This document shows, piece after piece, positions 41,301 to 48,698 of a stretch of 64,000 nt of DNA. The stretch's first letter is position 1; each line of letters opens with the position of its first letter. Origin of the DNA: Avedoeria sp964651245 (GTDB taxonomy: Bacteria; Chloroflexota; Anaerolineae; Epilineales; Epilineaceae); assembly GCA_964651245.1 (NCBI GenBank), contig CAZYVI010000009.1:62001-126000 (forward strand). The letters are read 5' to 3'. The position numbers and the translations under genes are program-made. The notes beneath the pieces were generated by a model that worked only from the letters and a program-made list of their open reading frames with translations, was not told where the DNA came from and did no database searches.

Positions 41301-41530
41301 CCCTCGTGACGGCGCACGTCGAGAATGCCGAACCGACCCAGCATCACCCGGCCAAACGACGCCTCGTCGAGTTCGAGCACATAGGCGTCCACGATGCCCT
41401 GGTGGCCGCTCAGGAGTCCGGACGCGCCGCGGACCCCCACGGCCTGCCCCAGCGCCAGCGCCGCGAGCGCGACCGTCACCGCCGCCGCCCGCCCCCAACG
41501 ACCGATCGAGCCGGAACCCTGGTGCGACAT
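38339..41530 (-). CDS. secreted M14 zinc carboxypeptidase with long C-terminal region and ..FLPW.. end
   Basis: 1063 residues. Signal peptide 1-30. A pro-like segment (40-115) precedes the catalytic domain (about 120-430). Zinc ligands are His192 and Glu195 (QHAREW) and His325 (NYHS). The general base is Glu395 in 'ITPELSTPPP'. 'VDPNRNFDAHW' gives the substrate-binding Asn/Arg. The remaining ~600 residues include a region that reads like a glutamine-amidotransferase/ThuA-type fold ('GRPVLVVAAEDYTGGDPDYP', 'DYLNEGGKLLYSGSYAAL') and an immune-inhibitor-A-like beta domain ('TTSFEDGDGGWTFTG'). A Pro/Thr linker leads to RQPIFLPWLARLWTGADD. It digests peptides outside the cell. ATG 41530 is preceded by AAGGGGAG. 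Confidence 0.93.
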   Translation of the reverse strand: MSHQGSGSIGRWGRAAAVTVALAALALGQAVGVRGASGLLSGHQGIVDAYVLELDEASFGRVMLGRFGILDVRRHEGRVHVAVGLTLAERDLLRAEGFEPTLWRDDHGRTAAEMFSRYQEQQGYKVYRSWDEPGGIKEELDALAAAHPEIVEKVVIGHSVQGRELVALRVTKGGASVPQGSRPAVWFNSLQHAREWIAIETNRRLLRHFVENYGQDETVTGIVDSSEVWFVVAANPDGYQFTFTEGNRLWRKNLRDNNGNGEIGQGDGVDPNRNFDAHWNYDNDGSSGNPSSETYRGPSPASEPEIKAAQDLLARIPFRFVVNYHSAAELLLFPDGWQDLTPTADNAIYRALVGTRANPAVPGFDPILSSGLYITNGETCDFAHAATEALCITPELSTPPPGSGGSGFEFPDDEALIQAEFEKNLPFALDIAKSAADPTRPISHLGNTVAPFAVDGFAVSYGDPQPVQATVLRRLGDVTMHFRVNDGAPQSAPAAEWDGGDRYGATGDVHFRRVRAVVRGAAPGDRVTVWFEAGGEQSESFSYTLEHDSGRPVLVVAAEDYTGGDPDYPSTDGPRHLAAYTDALTRADVAFDVYDVDAHGRTPPSFLGVLGHYKGVLWTTGDDRAMHPKGWPANETSVAQRDLMLAMRDYLNEGGKLLYSGSYAALPFLSFQGYNPFEPDQPCGQNNPNCEGLQDDFAQYWLGIDDGSLVEPARGGRVVADAAPFAGLSIPLGGDGMVVDGVMDYDLTAARHPVETYPQFAATAAAHYTDVGLGPRTGGQMAYSGLPQDYEYQRIQRTIDLSGKTAAELSFFEAHQVRNTFEALIVEAHTVGQDDWTTLPDSGGRTSPQTALACNSAQWYALFPHLPHYMTRVGEGMAATCEPTGTTGQWHALGGTSGRWQPFTADLSRWAGQQVEVAITYVRSRRAQANTFVVVDDVTVTADGATLATTSFEDGDGGWTFTGLPAGSPPADPSVQFTVAGREALPIDVDGAIVVTDRAITFGFGLQAVPDESLRADLLARALAHLGVDGSVPPEPTPLPTEPPARQPIFLPWLARLWTGADD

Positions 41531-41603
41531 GTCGCTCCCCTTCGCTGCGCGGCGCGCGCCGCCGGCCGAGTGCGCGGTCGGCCCGCGCCGCGGCCGCGGC
41601 GTG

Positions 41604-41632
41604 GTTATCCTATAGCGAGCCGATTCGTGCAA
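41604..41632 (-). promoter_or_regulatory. promoter of the M14 carboxypeptidase
   Basis: On the reverse strand TTGCAC (41632-41627) and GATAAC (41609-41604) are 17 bases apart. The leader is about 70 bases before ATG 41530. This region is clearly more AT-rich than its surroundings. Confidence 0.5.
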
Positions 41633-41650
41633 CCGTGACCCACTGGCCCG

Positions 41651-42649
41651 TCAGCCCAGCGTCGCCACGAGCACCGCCTTGATCGTGTGCAGTCGGTTCT
41701 CGGCCTGGTCGAAGACGATCGAGGCGTCCGACTCGAACACGGCGTCGCTCACCTCCATCTCGGCCACCTCGAAGTTGGCGAAGATCTCGCGGCCGACGGC
41801 GGTGCCCTGGTCATGGAACGCCGGCAGGCAGTGCATGAACTTGGCCCGCGGGTTGCCGGTGGCGGCCATGAGGGCCTCGTCGACGCGGTACGGCTCGAGC
41901 AGGGCGATGCGCTCGGCCCAGACGCTGGCCGGCTCGCCCATCGACACCCAGACGTCGGTGTGGACGAAGTCGACGCCGGCCACGGCGTCGAGCGGGTCCT
42001 CGGTCAACGTCAGCCGGGCGCCCGAGGCGGCGGCGCGCGCCCGGGCGGCCGCGACGATGTCGTCGCGCGGCCAGCACGCCCGCGGCGCGGCAATGCGCAC
42101 GTCGAGGCCCATCGTGCAGCCGCCGACGAGGAGCGAGTGGCCCATGTTGTTGCGGGCGTCGCCCAGGTAGGCAAAGCGCACCTGCCGCAGCGGCTTGTCG
42201 GCGTGCTCCTCCATCGTCATCAGGTCGGCGAGGATCTGGGTCGGATGGAACTCGGCCGTCAAGCCGTTGTAGACCGGCACGCCGGCCCAGCGCGCCAGCT
42301 CCTCGACCACCGCCTGCTCGGCGCCGCGGTACTCGATCGCGTCGTACATCCGGCCCAGGACCCGCGCGGTGTCCTTGATCGACTCCTTGTGGCCCATCTG
42401 CGAGCTGGCGGGGTCGAGGTAGGTGACGTGCGCGCCCTGGTCGTAGGCGGCGACCTCGAACGCGCAGCGGGTGCGCGTCGAGGTCTTCTCGAAGATCAGG
42501 CAGATCGCCTTGCCGCGCAGCGCCTGGACCTCCGCCCCGGCGCGCTTGGCCGCCTTGAGGGTGTGGGCCAGGTCGAGCAGGTGACGGATCTCGGCCGCCT
42601 CGAAGTCGAGCAGCTTGAGGAGCGAGCGACCGTGCAGGTTGAAGCCCAT
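41651..42649 (-). CDS. argF: ornithine carbamoyltransferase
   Basis: 332 residues, normal length. It makes citrulline from ornithine and carbamoyl phosphate in arginine synthesis, as a cytoplasmic trimer. Carbamoyl-phosphate loop 'FEKTSTRTRCAFEVAAYDQ', 'YLDPASSQMGHKESIKDTAR', ornithine loop 'VDFVHTDVWVSMGE' and catalytic 'KFMHCLPAFHD'. ATG 42649 follows CCGGAGG. No other arginine gene is in the window, so the pathway is scattered. Catabolic OTC (arcB) cannot be told apart by sequence alone, but lack of arcA/arcC neighbours favours the anabolic role. Divergent from rho. Confidence 0.95.
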   Translation of the reverse strand: MGFNLHGRSLLKLLDFEAAEIRHLLDLAHTLKAAKRAGAEVQALRGKAICLIFEKTSTRTRCAFEVAAYDQGAHVTYLDPASSQMGHKESIKDTARVLGRMYDAIEYRGAEQAVVEELARWAGVPVYNGLTAEFHPTQILADLMTMEEHADKPLRQVRFAYLGDARNNMGHSLLVGGCTMGLDVRIAAPRACWPRDDIVAAARARAAASGARLTLTEDPLDAVAGVDFVHTDVWVSMGEPASVWAERIALLEPYRVDEALMAATGNPRAKFMHCLPAFHDQGTAVGREIFANFEVAEMEVSDAVFESDASIVFDQAENRLHTIKAVLVATLG

Positions 42650-42712
42650 CGACGCCTCCGGGGTTGGCGCGCCGGCCAACCGCCGGCGGGCGGGATGCGG
42701 CGGCATTGTACA

Positions 42713-42718
42713 GGCCTG
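42713..42718 (-). promoter_or_regulatory. -10 box of argF
   Basis: TACAAT on the reverse strand, preceded directly by TG (extended -10 character) and within a TGTACA palindrome. The ATG is 63 bases downstream with a GGAGG ribosome site. No -35. Confidence 0.5.
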
Positions 42719-42785
42719 TCGCGCCGGGCCGGCCCGGCGCGGCGTCGCTCGGCCGATGCCGGACGGAAACGGATTGGGCGTGACG

Positions 42786-42814
42786 TTGACGCGCTGCACG
42801 GCGTCTGGCATAGT
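42786..42814 (+). promoter_or_regulatory. sigma-70-type promoter of rho
   Basis: TTGACG (42786-42791), 17 bases, CATAGT (42809-42814). It is one of the two best -35/-10 pairs in the window. The predicted start near 42821 gives a leader of about 230 bases, similar in scale to the attenuated leaders known for rho in other bacteria. Confidence 0.6.
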
Positions 42815-43053
42815 GACGCCGCGCGGTCGACCCGATCCGGAGGCTCACCCACCGAGGTCCCGCCCGCCGCAGCCTCCCGCTGCCGCGGCGAACGCGCACG
42901 GCGCCCGCTTCGAGCGCCACGCCGTCTCCCTGCACCGTGCCAACAGGCCCATGGCATCGTCACCCCGGCCCGTCCGCGCCGACGCGCCGTGGTCGATCGT
43001 CCGTGCGCGCCCGCCGCGCGGTCCAGCCCGAGACCCACCGAACACGAGGAACC

Positions 43054-45291
43054 ATGACGTCGACCTCTGACGCGGACGCAGCACCGCGCCGCACGCGCCG
43101 CAGCGCCGCGCCGGCCGCCGAGGGCGCCGCCGACGCCGCGCCGGCCCGCCGCCCGCGCGCCGCCAAGGCCGCGGCCGCCGACGCGCCGCCGTCCGCCGAC
43201 CCGGCGCCCGCCGCTCGACCGCGCCGCAGCCGGGCCAAGACCGACGCGGCCGAGGCCGCCCCCACGGCCTCCGCCACCGCGCCCACCGCCGCCTCGCCGG
43301 CGCCAAAGCCCCGCACGCCGCGCACCCCCACGCCGCGGGTTGCCACCGCGACGGGCGCGGCCGCCGCACCGCCCACCGCCACGCCAGCCGCACCGCCACC
43401 CGCCGTCGACGCGCCGCCGCGACGTGCGCGCAGCCGCGCCGCCGCGACGCCCGCGCCGAACGACGCGCCAGCGCCCGCCGCTCCGAGCGCCGCGCCCGAC
43501 GCGCCCGCCGACTCCGGCGCACCGCGGCGGGGCCGCGGCCGCGGGCGGGCCGAGCCCACCGCCGCCGCGCCGACCGCGGCCGCCAAGGCGCCGGACGCCG
43601 CACCGCGCGCCGCGTCCGGCGTCGACGACCGCGGCGCGCCGCCCGCCGAGGGCGCCGATGCCCGCCCCGAAGGCTGGCGACCGTCACGCCGCCGTCGCCG
43701 CGGCCGCGGCGACGGGCCGCGCGAGCCGGGTGGCTACGCCGGCGGCCCGGTGCCGCCGGGCGGCGACGTCGTCCGGCCGCGCGACAGCGGCCAAGGAGGC
43801 TACGGCCGCGACGCCAACTGGCGCGGCGACGCGCCGCGCGGTGACGCCCCGCGCAGCGATGGGCGCGGCGGGCAGGCCGAGGCCCGCCGCGGCGGGCAGC
43901 CGGGCGCCGCGCGCTACGACGGCGGCCGCGGCAACCCGCCGAGCAGCCGCTACGGCGGCAACCGCAGTGCGACGCCCGGCGGCAACCGCGGATCGGCCCA
44001 GGGCGGCAGCCGCTACGACGGCGGCCGCGGCGGGCGGTTCGAGGGCCGCAGCCGCGGCGGGGCGCGGGACCGCGGGCGCGAGCCACAGCGGCCGGCCGGG
44101 GGTGAGCCCGAGGACTGGAACGCGCCGGTGCCGGGCGGCCTCGAGGCCGGCGGCCACGCCGGCGCGGAGTGGGTGTCGTACGAGGACCGCGTGGCCGGCG
44201 AAGGCGGCGCGCGCACGGCCGGCCAGGAGGTGGCCGGGTTCGTCGAGCTCTCCAAGAACGGCAACGGCATCCTGCGCACCGGCGGCCTGGCCGGCCGCAA
44301 CGACCCGGTCGTGCCGCTGCGGCTGCTGCGCCAGCACGGCCTGCGCAGCGGCGACCTCGTCGAGGGGCTCGCCCGCGGCACCCAGGTCGTCGAGATCGCC
44401 CAGGTGAACGGCAAGCCGCCGGCCGACCTGGCCCGCCGCCCGAACTTCGACCAGCTCACGGCCGTCCACCCCGACAAGGCGCTGCTCATCGGGGCGACGG
44501 CCGACAACCTCACCGGCCGGCTGCTCGACATCGTGGCGCCCGTCGGGCGCGGCCAGCGCGGGCTGATCGTCGCCCCGCCCAAGGCGGGCAAGACGACGCT
44601 GCTCAAGGACATCGCCAACGGCCTGGCCCACGACCCGCGCCTGACGCTGATCATCTGCCTCGTCGGCGAGCGGCCCGAGGAGGTCACCGACATGCGGCGC
44701 AGCACGAACTGCCTCGTGCTGGCCGCCGACATGGACCTGCCGACCGAGGACCACACCCGCGTCGCCGAGATCTGCGTCGAGCACGCCAAGCGGCTCGTCG
44801 AGGAAGGGCGGCACGTCGTCATCCTGATGGACAGCCTGACCCGGCTGGCGCGGGCCTACAACCTCTCGATCAAGGGCGGCGGCAGCCGAACGCTGTCGGG
44901 CGGCATGGACGCCTCGGCGCTGCAGCCGGTGCGGCGCTTCTTCGGCGCGGCGCGGGCCACCGAGGACGGCGGCAGCCTGACGATCCTGGCCACCTGCCTC
45001 GTCGACACCGGCAGCCGGCTCGACGACTTGGTCTACGAGGAGTTCAAGGGCACCGGCAACATGGAGGTCCACCTCGACCGCAAGCTCTCGGAGCTGCGGC
45101 TGTTCCCGGCCGTCGACATTCGCCGCTCGGGCACGCGCCGCGAGGAGCTCCTGTTCGACCCGCAGATGCTCGAGCAGGTCCGGACGCTGCGGCGCCAGCT
45201 GGCGCCGCTCGAGCCGCAGGGCGCGCTGGTGGCCATGCTCGACGCGCTGCGCAAGCAGCCGATGCCCGACGGGTCGCTGGCCTCGCGCTGA
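43054..45291 (+). CDS. rho: transcription termination factor Rho with ~390-residue disordered extension
   Basis: 745 residues, against about 420 in E. coli. The conserved core begins around residue 393 ('VAGFVELSKNGNGILRTGG'), an OB-fold for RNA. Then come Walker A 'IVAPPKAGKTTLLKDIANG' (Lys513), Walker B and Q-loop 'VVILMDSLTRLARAYN', and R-loop 'GGGSRTLSGGMDASALQP'. The hexameric ATPase pulls RNA out of transcribing polymerase. The extension has an Ala/Pro/Arg part (1-230) and a Gly/Arg/Tyr part with 'RYDGGRGG'-like repeats (about 240-365). Such inserts in Actinomycetota and Bacteroidota Rho bind RNA or drive phase separation. Start 43054 (GAGGA upstream) is better than the earlier in-frame ATG at 42937. 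Confidence 0.96.
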   Translation: MTSTSDADAAPRRTRRSAAPAAEGAADAAPARRPRAAKAAAADAPPSADPAPAARPRRSRAKTDAAEAAPTASATAPTAASPAPKPRTPRTPTPRVATATGAAAAPPTATPAAPPPAVDAPPRRARSRAAATPAPNDAPAPAAPSAAPDAPADSGAPRRGRGRGRAEPTAAAPTAAAKAPDAAPRAASGVDDRGAPPAEGADARPEGWRPSRRRRRGRGDGPREPGGYAGGPVPPGGDVVRPRDSGQGGYGRDANWRGDAPRGDAPRSDGRGGQAEARRGGQPGAARYDGGRGNPPSSRYGGNRSATPGGNRGSAQGGSRYDGGRGGRFEGRSRGGARDRGREPQRPAGGEPEDWNAPVPGGLEAGGHAGAEWVSYEDRVAGEGGARTAGQEVAGFVELSKNGNGILRTGGLAGRNDPVVPLRLLRQHGLRSGDLVEGLARGTQVVEIAQVNGKPPADLARRPNFDQLTAVHPDKALLIGATADNLTGRLLDIVAPVGRGQRGLIVAPPKAGKTTLLKDIANGLAHDPRLTLIICLVGERPEEVTDMRRSTNCLVLAADMDLPTEDHTRVAEICVEHAKRLVEEGRHVVILMDSLTRLARAYNLSIKGGGSRTLSGGMDASALQPVRRFFGAARATEDGGSLTILATCLVDTGSRLDDLVYEEFKGTGNMEVHLDRKLSELRLFPAVDIRRSGTRREELLFDPQMLEQVRTLRRQLAPLEPQGALVAMLDALRKQPMPDGSLASR

Positions 45292-45305
45292 ACGGCCTGG
45301 CGACG

Positions 45306-46838
45306 ATGTCTCGCGCGCGGCGCTCGGCCGCGATCCCGCCGCGCCGTCGCTGGCGCCGCCGGCTGGGGTGGCTCGGCGCGGCCGCCCTGGCCTACGCCGC
45401 GGCGCGCGGCGTCGAGGGCGCGCTGCGGCCGCTGCCGCCGGGGCTGAACGTCCGCGGCGCGCTCGCGCCGGCCGACGAGGTGACGTTCCTGGCCGACGTG
45501 ACCGCCATCGGCGCGGCGCCGGGCGCGGCCGACACGCCGCCGGCCGGCGCCCTGGCCGACGGCTGGACGCGGCGCGTCGACCAGACGATCTTCGACGCCG
45601 TCTTCGCGCTGATCGACGGCGCGCGCCACGGCGTCGTCGTCGACATGTTCCTCTACAACCGCTGGCAGGGCGCCACTCCCGAGCGCACCCGGCCGCTCAC
45701 CGAGCAGCTCACCGAGCGTCTCATCGCCAAGCGGCGCGACCTGCCCGCCGCCGACGTCGTGCTCATCACCGACCCGATCAACACCGTCTACGGCAGCGTC
45801 GCCTCGCCCGACCTCGACGCGCTGCGCGCAGCCGGCGTGACGGTCATCGTCACCGACCTCGCGCGGCTGCCGGACAGCAACCCGCTGTGGAGCGGGCCGT
45901 GGCGGGCGTTCGTGGCGCCGCTGGGCACCGCCGGCCGCGGCTGGCTGCCCAACCCGTTCGATCCGCGCGGCCCGGCGGTGACGGCCCGCGCCTGGCTGGC
46001 GATGCTGAACTTCAAGGCCAACCACCGCAAGGTGGCGATCGCCGACACGCCGGACGGCCCGGCGGCGATCGTGACGAGCGCCAACCCTCACAACGGCTCG
46101 AGCGCCCACGGCAACGTGGCGCTGCGCGTCCGCGGGCCGGTGGTGGCCGACCTCGTGGCCAGCGAGCGGGCCGTGGCGGCGCTGTCCGGGGCGGCGCTGC
46201 CGGAGCTGCCGTGGGCCGCGGCGCCCGCGGCCACCGCGCCGCCGGCCGACGCGCCGCGCGTCGGCGTGCTCACCGAGCGCGCGATCCGCGACGCCGTGCT
46301 CGACGCCGTCGGCGCGGCAGGCGAGGGCGACCGGGTCGACGTCGCCGTGTTCTACCTGTCGCAGCGCGATGTCATCGCCGCCCTGGCCGCGGCCGCGGCG
46401 CGCGGGGCGCAGGTCCGCGTCCTCCTCGACCCCAACAAGGACGCCTTCGGTCGCACGAAGAACGGCGTGCCCAACCGGCCGGTGGCGGCCGAGCTGCGGC
46501 GCCGCGGCGTCGACGTCCGGTGGTGCGACACCCACGGCGAGCAGTGCCACGCCAAGCTGGTCCTGGTGCGGCGCGCCGGCGGCACGGCGACGCTCGTCCT
46601 CGGCTCGGCCAACCTCACCCGCCGCAACATCGACGGCCTCAACCTCGAGACGAACCTCGTCGTCGAGGCGCCGGCGACGGCGCCGGTGATGGCCGACGCC
46701 GCGGCGTACCTCGAGCGCAGCTGGACGAACGCCGGCGGCCTCGTCGTCAGCACCGACTACGGCGCCTACGCCGAGGACGGCTGGTTCAAGCGGCTGCTCT
46801 ACCGCGTCATGGAGGCCACGGGCCTGAGCACGTTCTGA
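45306..46838 (+). CDS. phospholipase-D superfamily protein (cardiolipin-synthase-like), exported or anchored
   Basis: 510 residues. A basic N-terminus and short TM helix (about 24-38) anchor it. Two PLD halves are visible. The first has 'NFKANHRKVAIADT' with complete HxKx4D plus 'AIVTSANPHNGSSAHGN'. The second has 'GEQCHAKLVLVRR', in which Arg replaces the Asp of HxKx4D, then 'TLVLGSANLTRRNIDGLN'. The His and Lys needed for the phospho-His intermediate are kept in both halves. It probably transfers or hydrolyses phosphatidyl groups, as in cardiolipin synthases, but a nuclease-type role is not excluded. It starts 14 bases after rho and is followed by a strong hairpin. Confidence 0.85.
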   Translation: MSRARRSAAIPPRRRWRRRLGWLGAAALAYAAARGVEGALRPLPPGLNVRGALAPADEVTFLADVTAIGAAPGAADTPPAGALADGWTRRVDQTIFDAVFALIDGARHGVVVDMFLYNRWQGATPERTRPLTEQLTERLIAKRRDLPAADVVLITDPINTVYGSVASPDLDALRAAGVTVIVTDLARLPDSNPLWSGPWRAFVAPLGTAGRGWLPNPFDPRGPAVTARAWLAMLNFKANHRKVAIADTPDGPAAIVTSANPHNGSSAHGNVALRVRGPVVADLVASERAVAALSGAALPELPWAAAPAATAPPADAPRVGVLTERAIRDAVLDAVGAAGEGDRVDVAVFYLSQRDVIAALAAAAARGAQVRVLLDPNKDAFGRTKNGVPNRPVAAELRRRGVDVRWCDTHGEQCHAKLVLVRRAGGTATLVLGSANLTRRNIDGLNLETNLVVEAPATAPVMADAAAYLERSWTNAGGLVVSTDYGAYAEDGWFKRLLYRVMEATGLSTF

Positions 46839-46903
46839 GCGGGGCCGGTCGCGTCGCCCGCGGGATCGGGCTCCGCGCGGGGAACGTCGACGCCAGCCCC
46901 AAG

Positions 46904-46945
46904 CGAAGCGGGCCCGCGGCGCCGAAGCACCGCGGGCCCGCTTCG
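46904..46945. terminator. perfect 16-bp hairpin between convergent genes
   Basis: Arms 46904-46919 and 46930-46945 are exact inverted complements (CGAAGCGGGCCCGCGG) around a ten-base loop. It lies between the stops of the PLD-like gene (+) and the repeat lipoprotein (-). No T-run on either side, so it is an L-shaped or Rho-helped terminator, or an RNA 3'-end stabiliser. Confidence 0.75.
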
Positions 46946-46987
46946 CGTCCACGCGCCACCGGGGCGCGCGGTCCTTGGCGAAGGTCG

Positions 46988-47290
46988 TTACGGGGCGGTC
47001 GTGACGGCGCCCGTAGCGGTCATCGCGTCGGTGGCCGTCATGCCATCGGTGGCGGTCATGCCATCGGTGGCCGTCATGCCGTCCGTCGCGGTGATGCCGT
47101 CGGTCGCAGTGATCTCCGTGGTCGGCATGATCACTTCGACGGTCGGCATCTCGGTCGGCAGCTCGATCGTGGTGGCCTCCGTGGGGGCAGCGGCCGGCTC
47201 GGCCTCGCTGCCGCCACAGGCGGCCAGCGCCACGCCCCCGCCCAGGCTCATCGCCAGGGCCAGCGCGCGCGCCGTGCGGTTCAGGTTCAT
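46988..47290 (-). CDS. small lipoprotein with tandem TATDGM repeats
   Basis: 100 residues. Signal peptide with lipobox ALAAC (Cys25), then an acidic Ala/Pro/Thr segment and 'TIELPTEMPTVEVIMPTTE'. The C-terminal third is a tandem hexapeptide array: GITATD, then GMTATD three times, then AMTATG. The array is encoded by 18-base repeats between about 47010 and 47110. Nothing follows the array except 'AVTTAP'. No enzyme fold is possible at this size, so a surface spacer, adhesive or O-glycosylation target is a guess. ATG 47290 has GAGGAGA; the longer frame to 47386 has no signal. It has its own promoter (47360-47365). Confidence 0.75.
   Translation of the reverse strand: MNLNRTARALALAMSLGGGVALAACGGSEAEPAAAPTEATTIELPTEMPTVEVIMPTTEITATDGITATDGMTATDGMTATDGMTATDAMTATGAVTTAP
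47010..47110 (-). repeat. 18-base tandem repeats in the lipoprotein gene
   Basis: Five to six head-to-tail units, close to GTCATGCCATCGGTGGCG on the + strand, encode the TATDGM array. Slight third-base variation shows selection or age; unit length is a multiple of three, so number changes keep frame. Confidence 0.75.
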
Positions 47291-47359
47291 GTGCGTTTTC
47301 TCCTCGGTAGCCCAACGTCCAACGTGCGCGGCCACGGTGGCCGCGCACGACCGGGAGAG

Positions 47360-47365
47360 ATTATC
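47360..47365 (-). promoter_or_regulatory. -10 box of the repeat lipoprotein
   Basis: GATAAT on the reverse strand with TTGCGC 15 bases upstream (47386-47381). Leader about 60 bases. The patch around it is the most AT-rich in this area. Confidence 0.5.
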
Positions 47366-47544
47366 GCGGCGTGAAGGGTGGCGCAAGTTTTGTTCACACG
47401 CCGTGCCGACCGACCCGGTGCGCGCCAGCCCTGTCGCCCGCGGGGCGGCGACGACGCTGCCTTGACCCTGGCGCGCCCGGATCGCAACATCGAACCCGCC
47501 CGCCCGCCCGATCGGGACGCGGCGCCGCGCTGGAGGACGTGCGC

Positions 47545-48048
47545 ATGGCCGAACCGAAGGACTGCCCGTGCGGCTCCGGCGCGCGCTACAGCGCGTGCTG
47601 CAAGCCCTACCACACCGGCGACGCCCAGCCGGCGACGGCCGAAGCGCTCATGCGCGCCCGCTACAGCGCGTTCGCCACCGGCCGCGTCGACTACATTCGC
47701 GACACGCTGCACCCCCGGGCCCGCAAGGACCACGACGACGACGCGGTGCGGCGCTGGTCCAAGGAGTCGGAGTGGCTCGGCTTCGAGATCGTCAGCGCGC
47801 GCGGCGGCGGCGAGGCCGACGCGCGCGGGACGGTCGAGTTCATCGCCCGCTTCAAGGCCGGCGGCGAGGAGCAGGTCCACCACGAGAAGGCCGAGTTCGC
47901 CCGCGTCGACGGCCGCTGGACGTTCGTCGACGGCAAGCTCGTCGCCGGCGCGCCGGTCGTGCGCGAGGCGCCCAAGGTGGGGCGCAACGACCCGTGCCCG
48001 TGCGGCAGCGGCAAGAAGTACAAGCAGTGCCACGGGCGCGCCGCCTGA
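47545..48048 (+). CDS. YchJ-like protein with N- and C-terminal SEC-C zinc motifs
   Basis: 167 residues. SEC-C motifs at both ends: 'DCPCGSGARYSACCKPYHTG' and 'DPCPCGSGKKYKQCHGR', each a CPCGSG-x3-5-Y-x2-CC/CH zinc knuckle. In between is an NTF2-like domain with 'ALMRARYSAFATGRVDYI' and 'RWTFVDGKLV'. This is the UPF0225/YchJ layout. SEC-C knuckles in SecA bind SecB or ribosomes; the role of YchJ is unsettled. ATG 47545 is preceded by TGGAGG. Transcribed alone, ending before a nested hairpin at 48143-48204. Confidence 0.92.
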   Translation: MAEPKDCPCGSGARYSACCKPYHTGDAQPATAEALMRARYSAFATGRVDYIRDTLHPRARKDHDDDAVRRWSKESEWLGFEIVSARGGGEADARGTVEFIARFKAGGEEQVHHEKAEFARVDGRWTFVDGKLVAGAPVVREAPKVGRNDPCPCGSGKKYKQCHGRAA

Positions 48049-48142
48049 CGGACCCGCGTCCGGGTCGCTGATCGGGGACCGTCGCCCGACCGCTCGGGCG
48101 ACGGCGTGATCGCGCTCGCCGCCGCGCGCCCTTGGAGTCCCT

Positions 48143-48204
48143 AACAAGACCGGCGCGACGACGTGCCTCGGCCCGGTAAAGATCCGAGGCCGTGTGGTCT
48201 TGTT
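48143..48204. terminator. nested hairpin between convergent genes
   Basis: Outer arms AACAAGACC (48143-48151) and GGTCTTGTT (48196-48204) enclose inner arms GCCTCGG (48165-48171) and CCGAGGC (48184-48190). The flanks CCCTAAC and GTTAGGG also pair. It sits between YchJ (+) and a small unknown gene (-). Likely a bidirectional terminator or a folded RNA end. Confidence 0.55.
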
Positions 48205-48218
48205 CGGCCCTCTTAGGG

Positions 48219-48554
48219 TTAGGGGGCGTCGGTGGCCGGTTCGATCGCCCGCCCCAGCACGCGCAGCGTGCCGTCGCCGGCCGGCGCCAGCACGTAGCGC
48301 CCCGGCCCCAGCGGCGGCGGCGCCACCGACAGGCCGGCGCTGGCCAGGGCGATGCGCAGCGGGACGATCGGGATGATCCCGCTGTCGGTGAGCGCGGCGG
48401 CGGCGATGCGGTAGCCGCCGGTGGCGTCGCGCAGGAAGCGGATCGCCGGCGGGTTGCCCAGCGCCCGGCTCGTGGCCTCGGGCACGCTGAGCTGCAGGCC
48501 GCTGGCCAGGCCCTGGCGGACGATCGAGATCGTAATGTCGAGCTCGGGCTCCAT
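48219..48554 (-). CDS. small protein of unknown function, divergent from recC
   Basis: 111 residues. It begins MEPELDITISIVRQGLASGL, then 'LQLSVPEATSRALGNPPAIR', 'DATGGYRIAAAALTDSG' and 'GPGRYVLAPAGDGTLRVLGR'. The pattern suggests one small alpha/beta domain with a beta-rich end; no signal peptide, Cys or TM helix. I do not recognise it. ATG 48554 has a weak AGGGTG upstream. It is divergent from recC with 144 bases between starts, which may mean shared regulation, but nothing ties it to DNA repair. Codon pattern (third-position GC) fits a real gene. Confidence 0.55.
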   Translation of the reverse strand: MEPELDITISIVRQGLASGLQLSVPEATSRALGNPPAIRFLRDATGGYRIAAAALTDSGIIPIVPLRIALASAGLSVAPPPLGPGRYVLAPAGDGTLRVLGRAIEPATDAP

Positions 48555-48698
48555 GGCGCACCCTGTCGCGCGGCCGGGTCCGGCACACGAAGGACGCCGC
48601 GGCCGGCCGCCGGGCGGGGTCGGGTCGATGCGGACACCGACGCCGCCGACCCGGCCGCGAGGGTAGCACGATCCCGCCGCCGGTGGCACCATCGGCCG

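Larger units (their letters stand above)
42650..43053. other. divergent argF/rho control region
   Basis: 404 bases without a supported gene; the open frames are short or lack starts with ribosome sites. It holds the argF -10 box (42718-42713), the rho promoter (42786-42814) and a leader of about 230 bases before rho. No ARG-box-like operator could be made out by eye. Confidence 0.6.

Noticed and set aside
42650..43053. Open frames across the argF-rho gap as small genes
   Set aside because: They are Arg/Pro/Ala-rich, lack good starts and overlap two promoters; the earlier in-frame ATG of rho at 42937 also lacks a ribosome site.
47010..47110. Possible CRISPR or minisatellite outside genes
   Set aside because: The 18-base units are in frame inside a lipoprotein gene with signal peptide and ribosome site.
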